Source of the DNA: Mycolicibacterium neworleansense
GTDB lineage: Bacteria; Actinomycetota; Actinomycetes; Mycobacteriales; Mycobacteriaceae
Direction of reading: 5' to 3'
DNA length: 64,000 nt
NCBI RefSeq assembly: GCF_001245615.1
Contig: NZ_CWKH01000001.1
Span: 1,426,001-1,490,000 of the forward strand
This document shows positions 21,210-30,525 of the stretch, piece by piece. Below the pieces are notes generated by a model. That model worked only from the letters and a program-made list of their open reading frames with translations. It was not told the origin of the DNA and did not search any database. How positions within the stretch are numbered: position 1 is the stretch's first letter; each line of letters starts with the position of its first letter. The translations under genes were made by a program, and so were the position numbers.

Positions 21210-23477
21210 ATGCCCAGCCAGGTCCTGTCCACGTATCGGCTCCAGATGCGTGGGGACTGCTGCACATTCGATGACGCGGTGAACCTGCTCGACTATCTGG
21301 ACGAGCTGGGCGTTTCGCATCTGTACCTGTCGCCGATCCTGACCGCCTCGCATGGGTCCACTCATGGCTACGACGTCACCGATCCCACCACGGTGTCGGC
21401 CGCACTCGGGGGCCCGGACGGGCTGCGCCGACTCTCGCAGGCTGCCCGGTCCCGTGGCATGGGGTTGATCGTGGACATCGTGCCCAATCACGTCGGTGTC
21501 GCCCAGCCTGAGCAGAACCGCTGGTGGTGGGACCTGCTGACGCACGGCCGGGCCTCCGCCTATGCCGACTACTTCGACATCGACTGGGATCTCGACGGCG
21601 GGCGGATCGTGTTGCCGGTGCTGGGTTCCGACGACGACGTCGCCGATCTGGCGGTCGACGGGGAGCTGCTGCGACTGGGTGACCTCGTCTTCCCCGTCGC
21701 ACCCGGCACCGGGGGCGGCACCGGCGCCCAGGTACATGATCGTCAGCACTACCGACTGACGGGGTGGCGCAACGGAATCTGCGGTTACCGGCGCTTCTTC
21801 TCGATCACGTCGCTGGCCGCGCTGCGGCAGGAGGACCGTGCCGTGTTCGACGCCAGCCACGCCGAGATCAAACGCTGGTTCGATGAGGGCCTGGTGGACG
21901 GCCTGCGCATCGACCATCCGGACGGATTGTCCGACCCCGCAGGCTATCTGCGGTGGTTGCGTGAGCTCACCGGCCCCGGCGCCTGGATCGTGGTGGAGAA
22001 GATCCTGGCCGCCGATGAGAGCCTCGACGCGTCGCTGCCCGTCGACGGCACCACCGGGTACGACGCACTGCGCGAGATCGGTGGACTGTTCGTCGCCCCG
22101 TCCGGAAAGGTCAGGCTCACCGCAGTCAGCGGGCCCCCGGACCCAGACGCCGAACGGACGCTCAAGACCGCGGCCGTCACCCACACCCTGGCCAGCGAAC
22201 TGAGCCGGTTGTGCCGTGCAGTCACGGCGGTGACCGGACAGCACGACGAACAGCTCCCGACCGCCGTGGCAGCGCTGATCAGCAGGATCGGCGTGTACCG
22301 CAGTGACTATCCGGCCCTGGCGACGATCCTGCCGGTGGCCTTCCAGGAAACAGCTTGTGCGGCGCCGGAACTCACCGACGCCCTGAGCGCTTTCTCGGTA
22401 GCCCTGTCCACCAGCGCCGAGGTGGTGTCGCGGTTCAACCAGTTGTGCGGCGCGGCGACGGCCAAAGCGGTCGAGGACTGCCTGTTCTACCGCGACGCCC
22501 GCCTGGTGTCCCTCAACGAGGTCGGCGGTGCACCCGAGTTGTTCGGGGTGTCGGCAGCCGAGTTCCACCAACGGACGACGACACGCGGCCGCGCCTGGCC
22601 GGCAGCGATGACGACCTTGTCGACCCACGACACCAAACGGGGTGAGGATGTCCGCGCCCGCATCGGGGTGTTGTCCCAGGTGCCCGTCACATGGGCGGAC
22701 TCGGTCGAGCGGTGGGCAACGCTGACCACTCCCCCTGATCGGGAGACGGCGCTGTTCCTGTGGCAGAACATCTTCGGCGTCTGGCCCGTCGACGGCAACG
22801 TCACCGACGAGCTTCGTGTCCGGCTGCACTCCTACACCGAGAAGGCCATCCGGGAGGCCGCCACCCGCACCTCCTGGCATGACCCCAGCGTGGAGTTCGA
22901 AGACGAGGTGCACGGTTGGCTGGACCGGGTACTGGACGAACCGGTCGCTGCCGAACTGACAGCGCTGGTGAGCCGGCTCGACGCACACGCCCGAAACGAC
23001 AGCCTTGGGCAGAAATTGATCCAGCTGACCGCCCCCGGGGTGCCCGATGTGTACCAAGGCACCGAATCTACGGAGGACAGCCTGGTCGATCCGGACAACC
23101 GGCGCCCGGTCGACCATGCCGCGCTCCATGATGCGTTGGCCCGTGGTGACGATGACAAACTGCGGGTCACCAAGGCGGCGTTGACACTGCGTCGCGCCAG
23201 GCCGGATACCTTCCTCTCCGGCGACTACACACCACTGCCGGCCACCGGTAGCACAGCGGCACACCTGGTGTCATTCCTGCGGGGAGAAGATGTGGTGGTG
23301 GCCGCGTGCAGGTGGACCGTGGAATTGGCCGAAACCGGCTGGGCCGATACGGTATTAGCGTTGCCCGACGGCCAGTGGACGGACCGCCTCAGCGGCCGGC
23401 GCTGGGCCGGTGCGGTGCCGGTGGCCGGGCTGCTCGCCGATTCGCCGGTGGCGCTGCTGGAGCGCACCGATGACTGA
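21210..23477 (+). CDS. treY: Maltooligosyltrehalose synthase
   Basis: 755 residues. Converts the reducing-end alpha-1,4 link of a maltodextrin to the alpha,alpha-1,1 link of trehalose. It begins SQVLSTYRLQM, the family start. GH13 elements visible: LGVSHLYLSPILTASHGSTH, VDIVPNHVGV, DGLRIDHPDGLSD (nucleophile Asp), WIVVEKILAADE (acid/base Glu) and TLSTHDTKRGEDVR. The ATG lies one base after the treX stop, and its 3' end overlaps treZ by eight bases. Confidence 0.96.
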   Translation: MPSQVLSTYRLQMRGDCCTFDDAVNLLDYLDELGVSHLYLSPILTASHGSTHGYDVTDPTTVSAALGGPDGLRRLSQAARSRGMGLIVDIVPNHVGVAQPEQNRWWWDLLTHGRASAYADYFDIDWDLDGGRIVLPVLGSDDDVADLAVDGELLRLGDLVFPVAPGTGGGTGAQVHDRQHYRLTGWRNGICGYRRFFSITSLAALRQEDRAVFDASHAEIKRWFDEGLVDGLRIDHPDGLSDPAGYLRWLRELTGPGAWIVVEKILAADESLDASLPVDGTTGYDALREIGGLFVAPSGKVRLTAVSGPPDPDAERTLKTAAVTHTLASELSRLCRAVTAVTGQHDEQLPTAVAALISRIGVYRSDYPALATILPVAFQETACAAPELTDALSAFSVALSTSAEVVSRFNQLCGAATAKAVEDCLFYRDARLVSLNEVGGAPELFGVSAAEFHQRTTTRGRAWPAAMTTLSTHDTKRGEDVRARIGVLSQVPVTWADSVERWATLTTPPDRETALFLWQNIFGVWPVDGNVTDELRVRLHSYTEKAIREAATRTSWHDPSVEFEDEVHGWLDRVLDEPVAAELTALVSRLDAHARNDSLGQKLIQLTAPGVPDVYQGTESTEDSLVDPDNRRPVDHAALHDALARGDDDKLRVTKAALTLRRARPDTFLSGDYTPLPATGSTAAHLVSFLRGEDVVVAACRWTVELAETGWADTVLALPDGQWTDRLSGRRWAGAVPVAGLLADSPVALLERTDD

Positions 23478-25203
23478 ATTCGCTGTGTGGGCGCCCATAC
23501 CGGACCGCATGCGGGTCGAGGTGGACGGAACACTGCACGAGATGACCCGCTCCGCCGACGGCTGGTGGCGCGCTGAGATCAGCTGCGGTACCGACGCCCG
23601 GTACGGGTTCGTTCTCGACGAGGACGACACGGTTCTGCCGGACCCCCGCTCAGCACGTCAGCCCGATGGCGTCCACGGACGCTCGCAATTGTGGCAGCCG
23701 GCACCGGATGCGTGGACCGACGCCGACTGGGCGGGCCGGTCCATCTGCGGTGGGGTGATCTACGAACTTCACACCGGAACATTCACTCCTGAGGGCACAT
23801 TCGATGCCGCGATCGGCAAGCTGGACCATCTGGTCGAGCTCGGTGTCGATTTCGTCGAGTTGATGCCGGTCAACGCCTTCAACGGCATCCACGGCTGGGG
23901 TTACGACGGTGTGCTGTGGTATGCGGTGCACGAACCGTACGGCGGCCCGGACGGGCTGATCCGGTTCATCGACGCCTGCCACGCACGCGGACTCGGCGTG
24001 CTGATCGACACGGTGTTCAATCACCTGGGCCCGTCCGGCAACTATCTGCCGCGGTTCGGTCCGTATCTGTCCTCAGGCCAGAATCCGTGGGGCAGTTCGA
24101 TCAACCTGTCCGACGCCGACGCCGACGAGGTCCGCACGTACATCATCGACTGCGCGCTGCGCTGGATGCGTGACTTCCGCGCCGACGGCCTGCGACTGGA
24201 CGCCGTTCATGCGCTGGTGGACACCACGGCGATCCATCTACTGGAGGAACTGGCAGCCGACACCGGTGCGCTTTCCGAAGAACTCGGCCGCCCGCTGTCG
24301 CTGATCGCCGAAAGCGATCTCAACGACCCCCGGCTCATCACGCCGCGCGACCGTGGCGGCTACGGCCTGACCGCCCAGTGGGACGACGACATCCATCACG
24401 CCATCCATACCGCGGTCTCAGGTGAACGGCAGGGCTACTACGCCGATTTCGGATCGCTGGCCACACTGGCGCAGACGCTGAAGCACGGGTATTTCCATGC
24501 CGGTACCTATTCGTCGTTCCGTCATCGCAGACATGGTCGCCCATTGGACACCGCCAGCATTCCGGCCACGCGACTGCTGGCCTACACCCTGACCCACGAC
24601 CAAGTCGGCAACCGCGCCGTCGGGGACCGGCCGTCGCAACGCCTGACATCGGGCCAACTGGCGGTCAAGGCCGCGCTCGCTCTCGGATCGCCCTATACGG
24701 CAATGCTTTTCATGGGCGAAGAATGGGGATCCTCCTCGCCCTTCCAGTTCTTCAGTTCGCATCCCGAGCCGGAACTGGCACGCGCCACCGCCGAGGGTCG
24801 CAAGGCCGAGTTCGCCGCGCACGGCTGGGATGCCGACGAGATCCCCGATCCGCAGGACCCCCAGACATTCCTGCGGTCCAAACTGAACTGGGGCGAGATC
24901 TCCGACGGCGATCACGACCGGCTGCACCGCACGTATCGGCAGCTCATCGCGTTGCGGCGCACCGAACCCGACCTGGCCGATCCGTGGCTGGACCACATGG
25001 CGATCGACTTCGACGAGGACCAGCGCTGGATCGTTCTGCACCGCGGCTCCCTGTCCATCGCCTGCAATCTGGGCACCGAGGAGGTGTCGGTTCCGGTGAC
25101 CGGGGAACTCGTCGCGGCCTGGGAAGATCCCGACATCGGTTCCGCCGCCACCACATTGGCCGGCCACTCTTTCGCCGTTCTGCGCACCGAGCCCGTTCAG
25201 TAG
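23470..25203 (+). CDS. treZ: Maltooligosyltrehalose trehalohydrolase
   Basis: 577 residues. Releases free trehalose from maltooligosyltrehalose, completing the TreX-TreY-TreZ route. The N-terminal CBM48-like domain starts FAVWAPIPDRMRVEVDG. In the GH13 barrel, GVIYELHTGTFTPEGTFD, DTVFNHLGPSGNYL, DGLRLDAVHALVD (nucleophile) and IAESDLND (acid/base) are intact, with LTHDQVGNRA late in the barrel. The ATG overlaps the end of treY, and the stop overlaps the convergent HxlR gene by seven bases. Confidence 0.96.
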   Translation: MTEFAVWAPIPDRMRVEVDGTLHEMTRSADGWWRAEISCGTDARYGFVLDEDDTVLPDPRSARQPDGVHGRSQLWQPAPDAWTDADWAGRSICGGVIYELHTGTFTPEGTFDAAIGKLDHLVELGVDFVELMPVNAFNGIHGWGYDGVLWYAVHEPYGGPDGLIRFIDACHARGLGVLIDTVFNHLGPSGNYLPRFGPYLSSGQNPWGSSINLSDADADEVRTYIIDCALRWMRDFRADGLRLDAVHALVDTTAIHLLEELAADTGALSEELGRPLSLIAESDLNDPRLITPRDRGGYGLTAQWDDDIHHAIHTAVSGERQGYYADFGSLATLAQTLKHGYFHAGTYSSFRHRRHGRPLDTASIPATRLLAYTLTHDQVGNRAVGDRPSQRLTSGQLAVKAALALGSPYTAMLFMGEEWGSSSPFQFFSSHPEPELARATAEGRKAEFAAHGWDADEIPDPQDPQTFLRSKLNWGEISDGDHDRLHRTYRQLIALRRTEPDLADPWLDHMAIDFDEDQRWIVLHRGSLSIACNLGTEEVSVPVTGELVAAWEDPDIGSAATTLAGHSFAVLRTEPVQ

Positions 25204-25652
25204 TCCTTCCGCACGCATGTGGTGTCCGAATCTACGGGGGCGCCAAGCGAATTCGTGGGCCGCAATTCGGCGAGCGTGCGCCCAGACTCGTCGACCAGCA
25301 CTGAGCGAGCCTCGCCCGGCTCGAACGCATGCCGCTCCCCCCACTGGCGCAGCGCCACCACGACGGCAAACAGATCACGGCCAGCCTGGGTGAGCGTGTA
25401 CACCTGCCGCCGGCCCGATGCTGCCGTTTCCCGGTCGAGGATGTCGCGCTCCACAAGCCGGCGCAGTCGGTCGGTGAGGATGTTGCGCGCGATGCCGGTG
25501 CGCTGCTGAAAGTCAGTGAAGGCTCGCGCTCCGTCCATGGCGTCGCGGACTATGAGCAGGCTCCAGCGATCCCCCACCAGGTCGAGCGTGCGCGCCACCG
25601 GACAGGTGGGGTCAGTCCAGGTCACGTCATCACGGCGGGTTAGCTCGTCCAT
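25197..25652 (-). CDS. HxlR-family transcriptional regulator
   Basis: 151 residues. The winged helix contains the HxlR hallmark CPVARTLDLVGDRWSLLIVRDA at about residues 17-38, with the conserved cysteine, then FTDFQQRTGIARNILTDRLRRL and the wing YTLTQAGRDL. HxlR proteins usually sense aldehydes, quinones or drugs and repress an adjacent gene. A long palindrome at 25703-25723 separates it from the divergent MFS pump, its likely target. ATG 25652 begins MDELTRR; longer frames are unsupported. Confidence 0.9.
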   Translation of the reverse strand: MDELTRRDDVTWTDPTCPVARTLDLVGDRWSLLIVRDAMDGARAFTDFQQRTGIARNILTDRLRRLVERDILDRETAASGRRQVYTLTQAGRDLFAVVVALRQWGERHAFEPGEARSVLVDESGRTLAELRPTNSLGAPVDSDTTCVRKDY

Positions 25653-25702
25653 CACCCTCCCTGAAGAGTTGCCGTTTGAAACCATTCTGCCGTAGCGTGT
25701 TT

Positions 25703-25723
25703 TTGGTTGCAATATGCAACCAA
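25703..25723. promoter_or_regulatory. Probable HxlR operator in the divergent HxlR/MFS promoter
   Basis: Perfect inverted repeat, arms TTGGTTGCA and TGCAACCAA with 3-nt spacer ATA, centred about 26 bases before the MFS start and 61 before the HxlR start. It is the AT-rich core of the gap and the only strong palindrome in it. Assignment to the HxlR protein is by position. Confidence 0.65.
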
Positions 25724-25738
25724 TTGATCGGAGCGGAC

Positions 25739-26971
25739 ATGGAACTGACCCTCAGCCTGCGGATGTTCTTCGCCACCGTGTGTGCGGTGGCCGTTGCGAC
25801 GATCTACGCCGCACAGCCCGTCCTCGCCGGCATCGGCGCCGACCTCGGGCTGCCGGCGGCCGAGCTGGGTTGGATCGTCACGGCCGGACAACTCGGATAT
25901 CTCGTCGGGCTGGTCATCCTCGTCCCGATCGGCGACATCCTCGACCGGCGCCGGCTGATCAGCGCGCACCTGTTGCTCGCTGCGGTCGGGGTGACACTGG
26001 CAGCGGCCGCCACGCAGACCTGGCTGCTGCTCACCGGATTGGCGGTGGCCGGCCTGTTCGCCGTCGTCGTGCAGACCTCCGTTGCCTACGCCTCGGCCCT
26101 GTCGTCTGCGGAACAGCGCGGTCGCACCCTCGGTGTGGTGACCTCTGGGGTTGTCATCGGAATCCTCGGTTCACGCGTGGCGGCAGGCGCGCTTGCCACC
26201 GCATGGGGGTGGCGCAGTGTGTATGCCGGGCTGGCGGTGCTGCTGGTGGCCCTGGCCTTCTTGGTCCCGAAACTCCTACCGCCTGATCCACGACGCGAAT
26301 CCCCTGCCTACGCCGAAGTTTTGACGTCGATGACCGGCCTGTTCGGCGACCGGCTCTTCGTCTCACGCGGGCTGATCGCGTTCTTTCTGTTCGCATCGTT
26401 CGGGACGCTGTGGAGCGGCTTGGCCCTGCCCCTCACGGCGGACCCGTGGCATCTGAGCACGGCACAGGTCGGCCTCTTCGGAATCGCCGGACTGGCCGGC
26501 GCGCTCGGTGCGGCTCGGGCGGGACGCTGGGCCGACAACGGGTTCGCGAGTGCCGTCACGGGCGCGGCGCTCGTGCTCCTTGCCGCGTCATGGCTGGCCA
26601 TCGGACACGCCTCGTGGTCCCTCGCCCTCGTCGCCGGGGGTGTCATCGCTCTCGACTTCGCCGTACAAGCGGTCCATGTGAGCAATCAGCATCTGCTCAC
26701 GACTGCCTATCCGCACCGCACCAGCAGCGTCATCGGCGGCTACATGTTCTTCTACTCGCTGGGCTCCGCACTCGGCGCCGTCGCCACGACCGCGGTGTTC
26801 TCCGCTGCGGGATGGGCGGGCTCCAGTGCCCTCGGCGCCTCGTTCGCGGCGTGTGCGCTGGTCGTCTGGGCAGTCAGCCGAGCGGCCCACCGAAAAGGCG
26901 AACCTGGTTCACGCCGTCCGTCGCCGGCTGCGTGCGCCGCAGTCGCAGAAAGAACTTCTTGCCGCGGGTGA
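25739..26971 (+). CDS. Major facilitator superfamily transporter
   Basis: 410 residues with about twelve hydrophobic segments. The N-terminal half has AAQPVLAGIGADLGLPAAELGW at about residues 25-46 and the loop 2-3 motif-A position in VPIGDILDRRRLI. The second half starts after the loop around DPRRESPAYAEV. It resembles drug or sugar efflux pumps of the DHA/arabinose-efflux group. The substrate is unknown; control by the divergent HxlR regulator is likely. Its stop lies directly beside that of ilvA. Confidence 0.9.
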   Translation: MELTLSLRMFFATVCAVAVATIYAAQPVLAGIGADLGLPAAELGWIVTAGQLGYLVGLVILVPIGDILDRRRLISAHLLLAAVGVTLAAAATQTWLLLTGLAVAGLFAVVVQTSVAYASALSSAEQRGRTLGVVTSGVVIGILGSRVAAGALATAWGWRSVYAGLAVLLVALAFLVPKLLPPDPRRESPAYAEVLTSMTGLFGDRLFVSRGLIAFFLFASFGTLWSGLALPLTADPWHLSTAQVGLFGIAGLAGALGAARAGRWADNGFASAVTGAALVLLAASWLAIGHASWSLALVAGGVIALDFAVQAVHVSNQHLLTTAYPHRTSSVIGGYMFFYSLGSALGAVATTAVFSAAGWAGSSALGASFAACALVVWAVSRAAHRKGEPGSRRPSPAACAAVAERTSCRG

Positions 26972-28264
26972 TCAGGTCAGATACCGGTAGGTCGGGGAGC
27001 CCGGTTCGAGCAGTTCGACGTGAATATCGGAATCCTCCATGCGGGCCAGCAGACCCTCCAGGTCCGTCGCGGCACTCAACTCGACCCCGCACAGCGCCTC
27101 CCCGGTCTCCCGGTTGTTGCGCTTGACGTACTCGAACAGGGTGATGTCGTCGCCGGGCCCGAGAACCTCATCGAGGAAACGCCGCAGTGCCCCGGGCTCC
27201 TGCGGGAAGTCCACCAGGAAGTAGTGCTTGAGGCCCAGGTGCACCAGTGACCGCTCGACCACCTCGTTGTAGCGGGAGACGTCGTTGTTTCCGCCGGAGA
27301 TCAGGCACACCACGGTGGACCCGGGCTCGATGTCGGCCTCCAGCAATGCCGTCACCGACAGCGCACCGGCGGGCTCGGCGATGATTCCGTCGTTCTGGTA
27401 CAGGTCGAGCATCGCGGTACAGACTGCGCCCTCGTCGACCGTGGTGAAGGCGACCATGTCACCGGCGGCGGCCAGCGCGGCGTACGGCAGCGCTCCGGCC
27501 CGCGCCACTGCCGCACCGTCGACGAACTGATCAACGTGCTCGAGGGTCACCGGTTCACCCGCCGCCAATGCGGCGATCATCGACGCGGCCCCCGCCGGCT
27601 CCACGCCGAGCACCGATGTGCCGGAGGCGCGCTCGGCGAGATATGTGGTGATTCCGGCGATGCAGCCGCCACCGCCGACGGGGACGATCACGAGCTCCGG
27701 CTCCTGGTCGAGCTGTTCGAGGAGCTCGGCGGCGATGGTGCCCTGGCCTGCCATCGTGCGCACGTCGTCGTATGGCGGCACGAGCGTGGCCCCGGTGCGG
27801 GCGACATCCTCCAGCGCCGCGGCGGCGGCCAGGTCGTAGGTCGACCCGACCGCGATCAACTCGATGAACTCCCGGCCGTGGTAGCGGATCCGGTCCCGCT
27901 TCTGCTTGGGGGTCTTGGCCGGCACATAGACGCGGCCATGGGTTCGCATCGACCGGCACGCCATGGCGAAGCCCTGGGCGTGGTTGCCTGCCGACGAACA
28001 CACCACACCGGCGGCCAGTTCCTCGGGCGAGAGCTGGGCCATCAGGTTGAACGCCCCGCGCGCCTTGTAGGACCGCACCGCTTGCAGGTCCTCACGCTTG
28101 AGGTAGACGTTGGCGCCGGTCGCTTCCGAAAGGCGCTCGTTGAACTGCAGCGGGCTGCGGGTGACCACCCCGGAAATTCGCTTCGCGGCCTCGTCGATGT
28201 CGGCCGCGGTCAGGGGCGCGGCCAGCGGGGACACTCGGGAGCCTTTGCTCAAATCGGCAGTCAC
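26972..28264 (-). CDS. ilvA: Threonine dehydratase (threonine ammonia-lyase)
   Basis: 430 residues. Deaminates L-threonine to 2-oxobutyrate for isoleucine synthesis. The PLP lysine is in EDLQAVRSYKARGAFNLM at about residues 58-75; SSAGNHAQGFA and VPVGGGGCIAGI bind the cofactor phosphate. The C-terminal ~90 residues form one ACT-like regulatory region (HYFLVDFPQEPGALRRFLDEVL), so this is the shorter biosynthetic type, probably inhibited by isoleucine. GTG start. It stands alone between the MFS gene and a lipoprotein gene. Confidence 0.95.
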   Translation of the reverse strand: MTADLSKGSRVSPLAAPLTAADIDEAAKRISGVVTRSPLQFNERLSEATGANVYLKREDLQAVRSYKARGAFNLMAQLSPEELAAGVVCSSAGNHAQGFAMACRSMRTHGRVYVPAKTPKQKRDRIRYHGREFIELIAVGSTYDLAAAAALEDVARTGATLVPPYDDVRTMAGQGTIAAELLEQLDQEPELVIVPVGGGGCIAGITTYLAERASGTSVLGVEPAGAASMIAALAAGEPVTLEHVDQFVDGAAVARAGALPYAALAAAGDMVAFTTVDEGAVCTAMLDLYQNDGIIAEPAGALSVTALLEADIEPGSTVVCLISGGNNDVSRYNEVVERSLVHLGLKHYFLVDFPQEPGALRRFLDEVLGPGDDITLFEYVKRNNRETGEALCGVELSAATDLEGLLARMEDSDIHVELLEPGSPTYRYLT

Positions 28265-28402
28265 CGTTCAATGGTGCCACTGGCCAGCGGTTTCACTGCA
28301 CCTGGGTAGGTGAGGGCGCCGAGATCGCGGTGCCGGCATCCCCGCACCGGCCGCATTCACGGCGTGTGGTTGAACAAACTCCGAACTGGGAAAACAAGCA
28401 CC

Positions 28403-28840
28403 GTGCGGCACATTCAGCGCAAGGTGCAGCGAGCGGGAGCGCGCACCTTGATGGCCCTGGGGCTGGTTGCCTCCGCGTGTGCGACGCCGACCGGCAGCCC
28501 GGCCGATGCCCATACCGCGCGGGTGGTGATCAACAACCAGGAAATGCCGACGACCTACACGGTGCAATGCACGCAACTGTCCTGGCTGTGGACCATCGAA
28601 ACGGTGCCGCAGGAACCGGGCTTCACCGCGATCGTCCAGACCGGGGGCACCGTCGAGCCCAAGGTCATGCGGATCCAGGGCCTGACCGGTTTCACCGGTA
28701 GCGCGCAGGCGCAAGCGCCGGACACCCAGGCCAGTATCGAGGGCACCACCTTCCACCTGAGCGGCACAGCGCACGGCTCCTTCGCCGATCGCCCCACCAA
28801 ACCGGCCGACGTCCAGTACCGGGTGGAAGCCCACTGCTGA
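28403..28840 (+). CDS. LpqH-like (19-kDa antigen family) lipoprotein
   Basis: About 145 residues from GTG 28403. A basic N-terminus (RHIQRKVQRAGARTL) and short hydrophobic run MALGLVASACATP end in a lipobox-like A-S-A-C. The mature part resembles the LpqH beta-sandwich: RVVINNQEMPTTYTVQC early and GTTFHLSGTAHGSF near the end, with two cysteines besides the lipidated one. It should be anchored on the outer face of the cytoplasmic membrane. Role unknown; LpqH proteins are known surface antigens. The start is uncertain (GTG 28430 also fits). Confidence 0.75.
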   Translation: MRHIQRKVQRAGARTLMALGLVASACATPTGSPADAHTARVVINNQEMPTTYTVQCTQLSWLWTIETVPQEPGFTAIVQTGGTVEPKVMRIQGLTGFTGSAQAQAPDTQASIEGTTFHLSGTAHGSFADRPTKPADVQYRVEAHC

Positions 28841-28915
28841 TCGACCGAGCAGAACGACACGCCTCATCCCAGGTTTCGGCTGGCCGAAATCATTGTTGCG
28901 AGCTATCGTCAACAT

Positions 28916-29146
28916 ATGACCACCGCCGGGAACTTTCGTAGCGTCACCTCCCGGGCCGATCACCAGGTCGACATCGCCGGGGTGCCCTGGCCGACCTACA
29001 AGCTGATCGCCCTGGCGATCGGTGCCTTGGTGCTCGTGGTCGTAGGCGCGGCCACGATGAGTGCGGCACCGGCCGTACTGTCGTCCGCCGCGGTCACTCT
29101 TCTGGTGTGGCTCGGACTGGGCCGCATGTCACCCTCTGATCACTGA
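28916..29146 (+). CDS. Small two-helix membrane protein of unknown function
   Basis: 76 residues with two hydrophobic helices (about 29-47 and 51-69) after a polar N-terminus. It does not match a family I recognise. A TATCGT hexamer (28904-28909) ends seven bases before the ATG, fitting a leaderless promoter and supporting it as a real gene. Its 3' end overlaps the convergent SRPBCC gene by seven bases. Confidence 0.65.
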   Translation: MTTAGNFRSVTSRADHQVDIAGVPWPTYKLIALAIGALVLVVVGAATMSAAPAVLSSAAVTLLVWLGLGRMSPSDH

Positions 29147-29544
29147 CCTTCGAGCAGCCTCCGCAGCGTCTCCAGGTCGGCCGTCACCGCGGCGACATCC
29201 GCCTCCAGCTGTTCATCGGTCATCCCCGGCCGTTGCCGGACTGTGAACACCACTTCACACGCCGTGGCGTCCAACCCGGCTGGAATGACCCTCATCGGGT
29301 TGTAGACGGCCTCTCCTGAGGGCAGGCGCACCACGTGATCGAGAACGCCGAGTGTGTTGGTCGGCGTGAATTCGACTGTGACCTCACCCATCGGCGAATC
29401 CGCCACCCATCCGCGCGAGGTGAGGCGCAGTCCGCCCTCGGCCAGTCCCGCGGCCCACGTGACCAACTGCCGCGGGTCGCCCGCATACGCGTATACCGCG
29501 TCAGGGGCGACATCGATCCAGACGCTCACATGCCTGCTACGCAT
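29140..29544 (-). CDS. SRPBCC-family protein
   Basis: 134 residues. It starts MRSRHVSVWIDVAPDAVYAYAGD, a typical SRPBCC first strand and helix, and ends in a long C-terminal helix (TDEQLEADVAAVTADLETLRRLL). The middle strands include GGLRLTSRGWVADSPMGEV. It should be a small-ligand binding protein; the ligand is unknown. The ATG at 29544 is the first start at the domain boundary. It is divergent from the methyltransferase gene. Confidence 0.8.
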   Translation of the reverse strand: MRSRHVSVWIDVAPDAVYAYAGDPRQLVTWAAGLAEGGLRLTSRGWVADSPMGEVTVEFTPTNTLGVLDHVVRLPSGEAVYNPMRVIPAGLDATACEVVFTVRQRPGMTDEQLEADVAAVTADLETLRRLLEGQ

Positions 29545-29679
29545 GGTTCCACCGTAGGCCGCCCGCAACTCACTGCGCACCCCGGCGCACCGCGCGGACG
29601 AGGTGAAACCTGTGATCGCAAGGGCGGTAAACGTTTTCGCCGATCTGTTCAGTCGCGCACCGGGTGTACGGTCGGGCTT

Positions 29680-30513
29680 GTGGGTATTGCGACGGCGGGC
29701 CTGACGCCGGTAGAGGAAACGGCATTCCTGACCCTGTACGCCCGGGCGCTCGACAGCCGGTGGGCCCGCCCGATCCTCGGTGACACGATGGCCGACGAGA
29801 CCGTCGGCCAACTCGACTACGACTTCGCCGGCTTCGGGGTGCAGACCAGCGTGGTGTGCCAGACAGCGCTGCGCGCCAAGATGCTCGACGACCGGGTGCG
29901 TGCATTCGTGACACGCCATCCCGACGCCGTCGTGGTCGATCTCGGCGGCGGTCTCGACAGCGGCGTACACCGCGTCGCGCCGCCGGCCATGGTCGACTGG
30001 TACAACGTGGACCTGCCGGGAGTCAGCGAACTTCGCGAGCGCGTGATCCCGCCGCTCCCCCAGGCACACATCGTCGCCGCATCGTTGGCCGACCCGGATT
30101 GGACCGACCCGATTCCCGCCGATCGCCCGACCATGTTGGTGGCCGACGGGTTGTTCGCATTCCTCACCGAACCGGTGATCGTCGGCATCTTTCGCCGAAT
30201 CACCGAGCACTTCACTTCCGGCGAACTGGCGTTCAACGATTACGGCCGCATCGGCTGGATGAGCCGGGCCGCGCTCAAGTTCTTTCCGGCCAAGATGTTC
30301 AAGGACGTCGGAAGTCAGTGGGGCTACCCGGGTTTCAAAGACGCCCACCACCCCGAGACCTGGAACCCGCGGCTGCAACTGGTCGAGGAATCCAGCCTCA
30401 CCCACGAACCAGAGGTCGACCTCTTTCCCGGCGCGCTGCGGATCGCCACACGAGCCAGCGGGCTCAGCAAGGCCACGGCCCGCAAGGCGCGCATCCTGCG
30501 TTACCGCTTCTGA
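29680..30513 (+). CDS. LCMT-type SAM-dependent methyltransferase
   Basis: 277 residues of the leucine carboxyl methyltransferase-like (PPM1/LCMT/Omt) group used for O-methylation of secondary metabolites. An N-terminal cap helix region ETAFLTLYARALDSRWARP is followed by DYDFAGFG and the SAM-binding motif VVDLGGGLDSGVHR at about residues 86-99. LVADGLFAFL is motif IV-like. The substrate is unknown. GTG 29680 has TACGGT (29667-29672) seven bases before it, so the mRNA is probably leaderless. Confidence 0.85.
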   Translation: MGIATAGLTPVEETAFLTLYARALDSRWARPILGDTMADETVGQLDYDFAGFGVQTSVVCQTALRAKMLDDRVRAFVTRHPDAVVVDLGGGLDSGVHRVAPPAMVDWYNVDLPGVSELRERVIPPLPQAHIVAASLADPDWTDPIPADRPTMLVADGLFAFLTEPVIVGIFRRITEHFTSGELAFNDYGRIGWMSRAALKFFPAKMFKDVGSQWGYPGFKDAHHPETWNPRLQLVEESSLTHEPEVDLFPGALRIATRASGLSKATARKARILRYRF

Positions 30514-30525
30514 CCCAGTCGTGCG

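Noticed and set aside
28310..28402. Longer N-terminus for the LpqH-like lipoprotein
   Set aside because: Extra residues are not signal-peptide-like; GTG 28403 gives a basic start directly before the hydrophobic run and lipobox.
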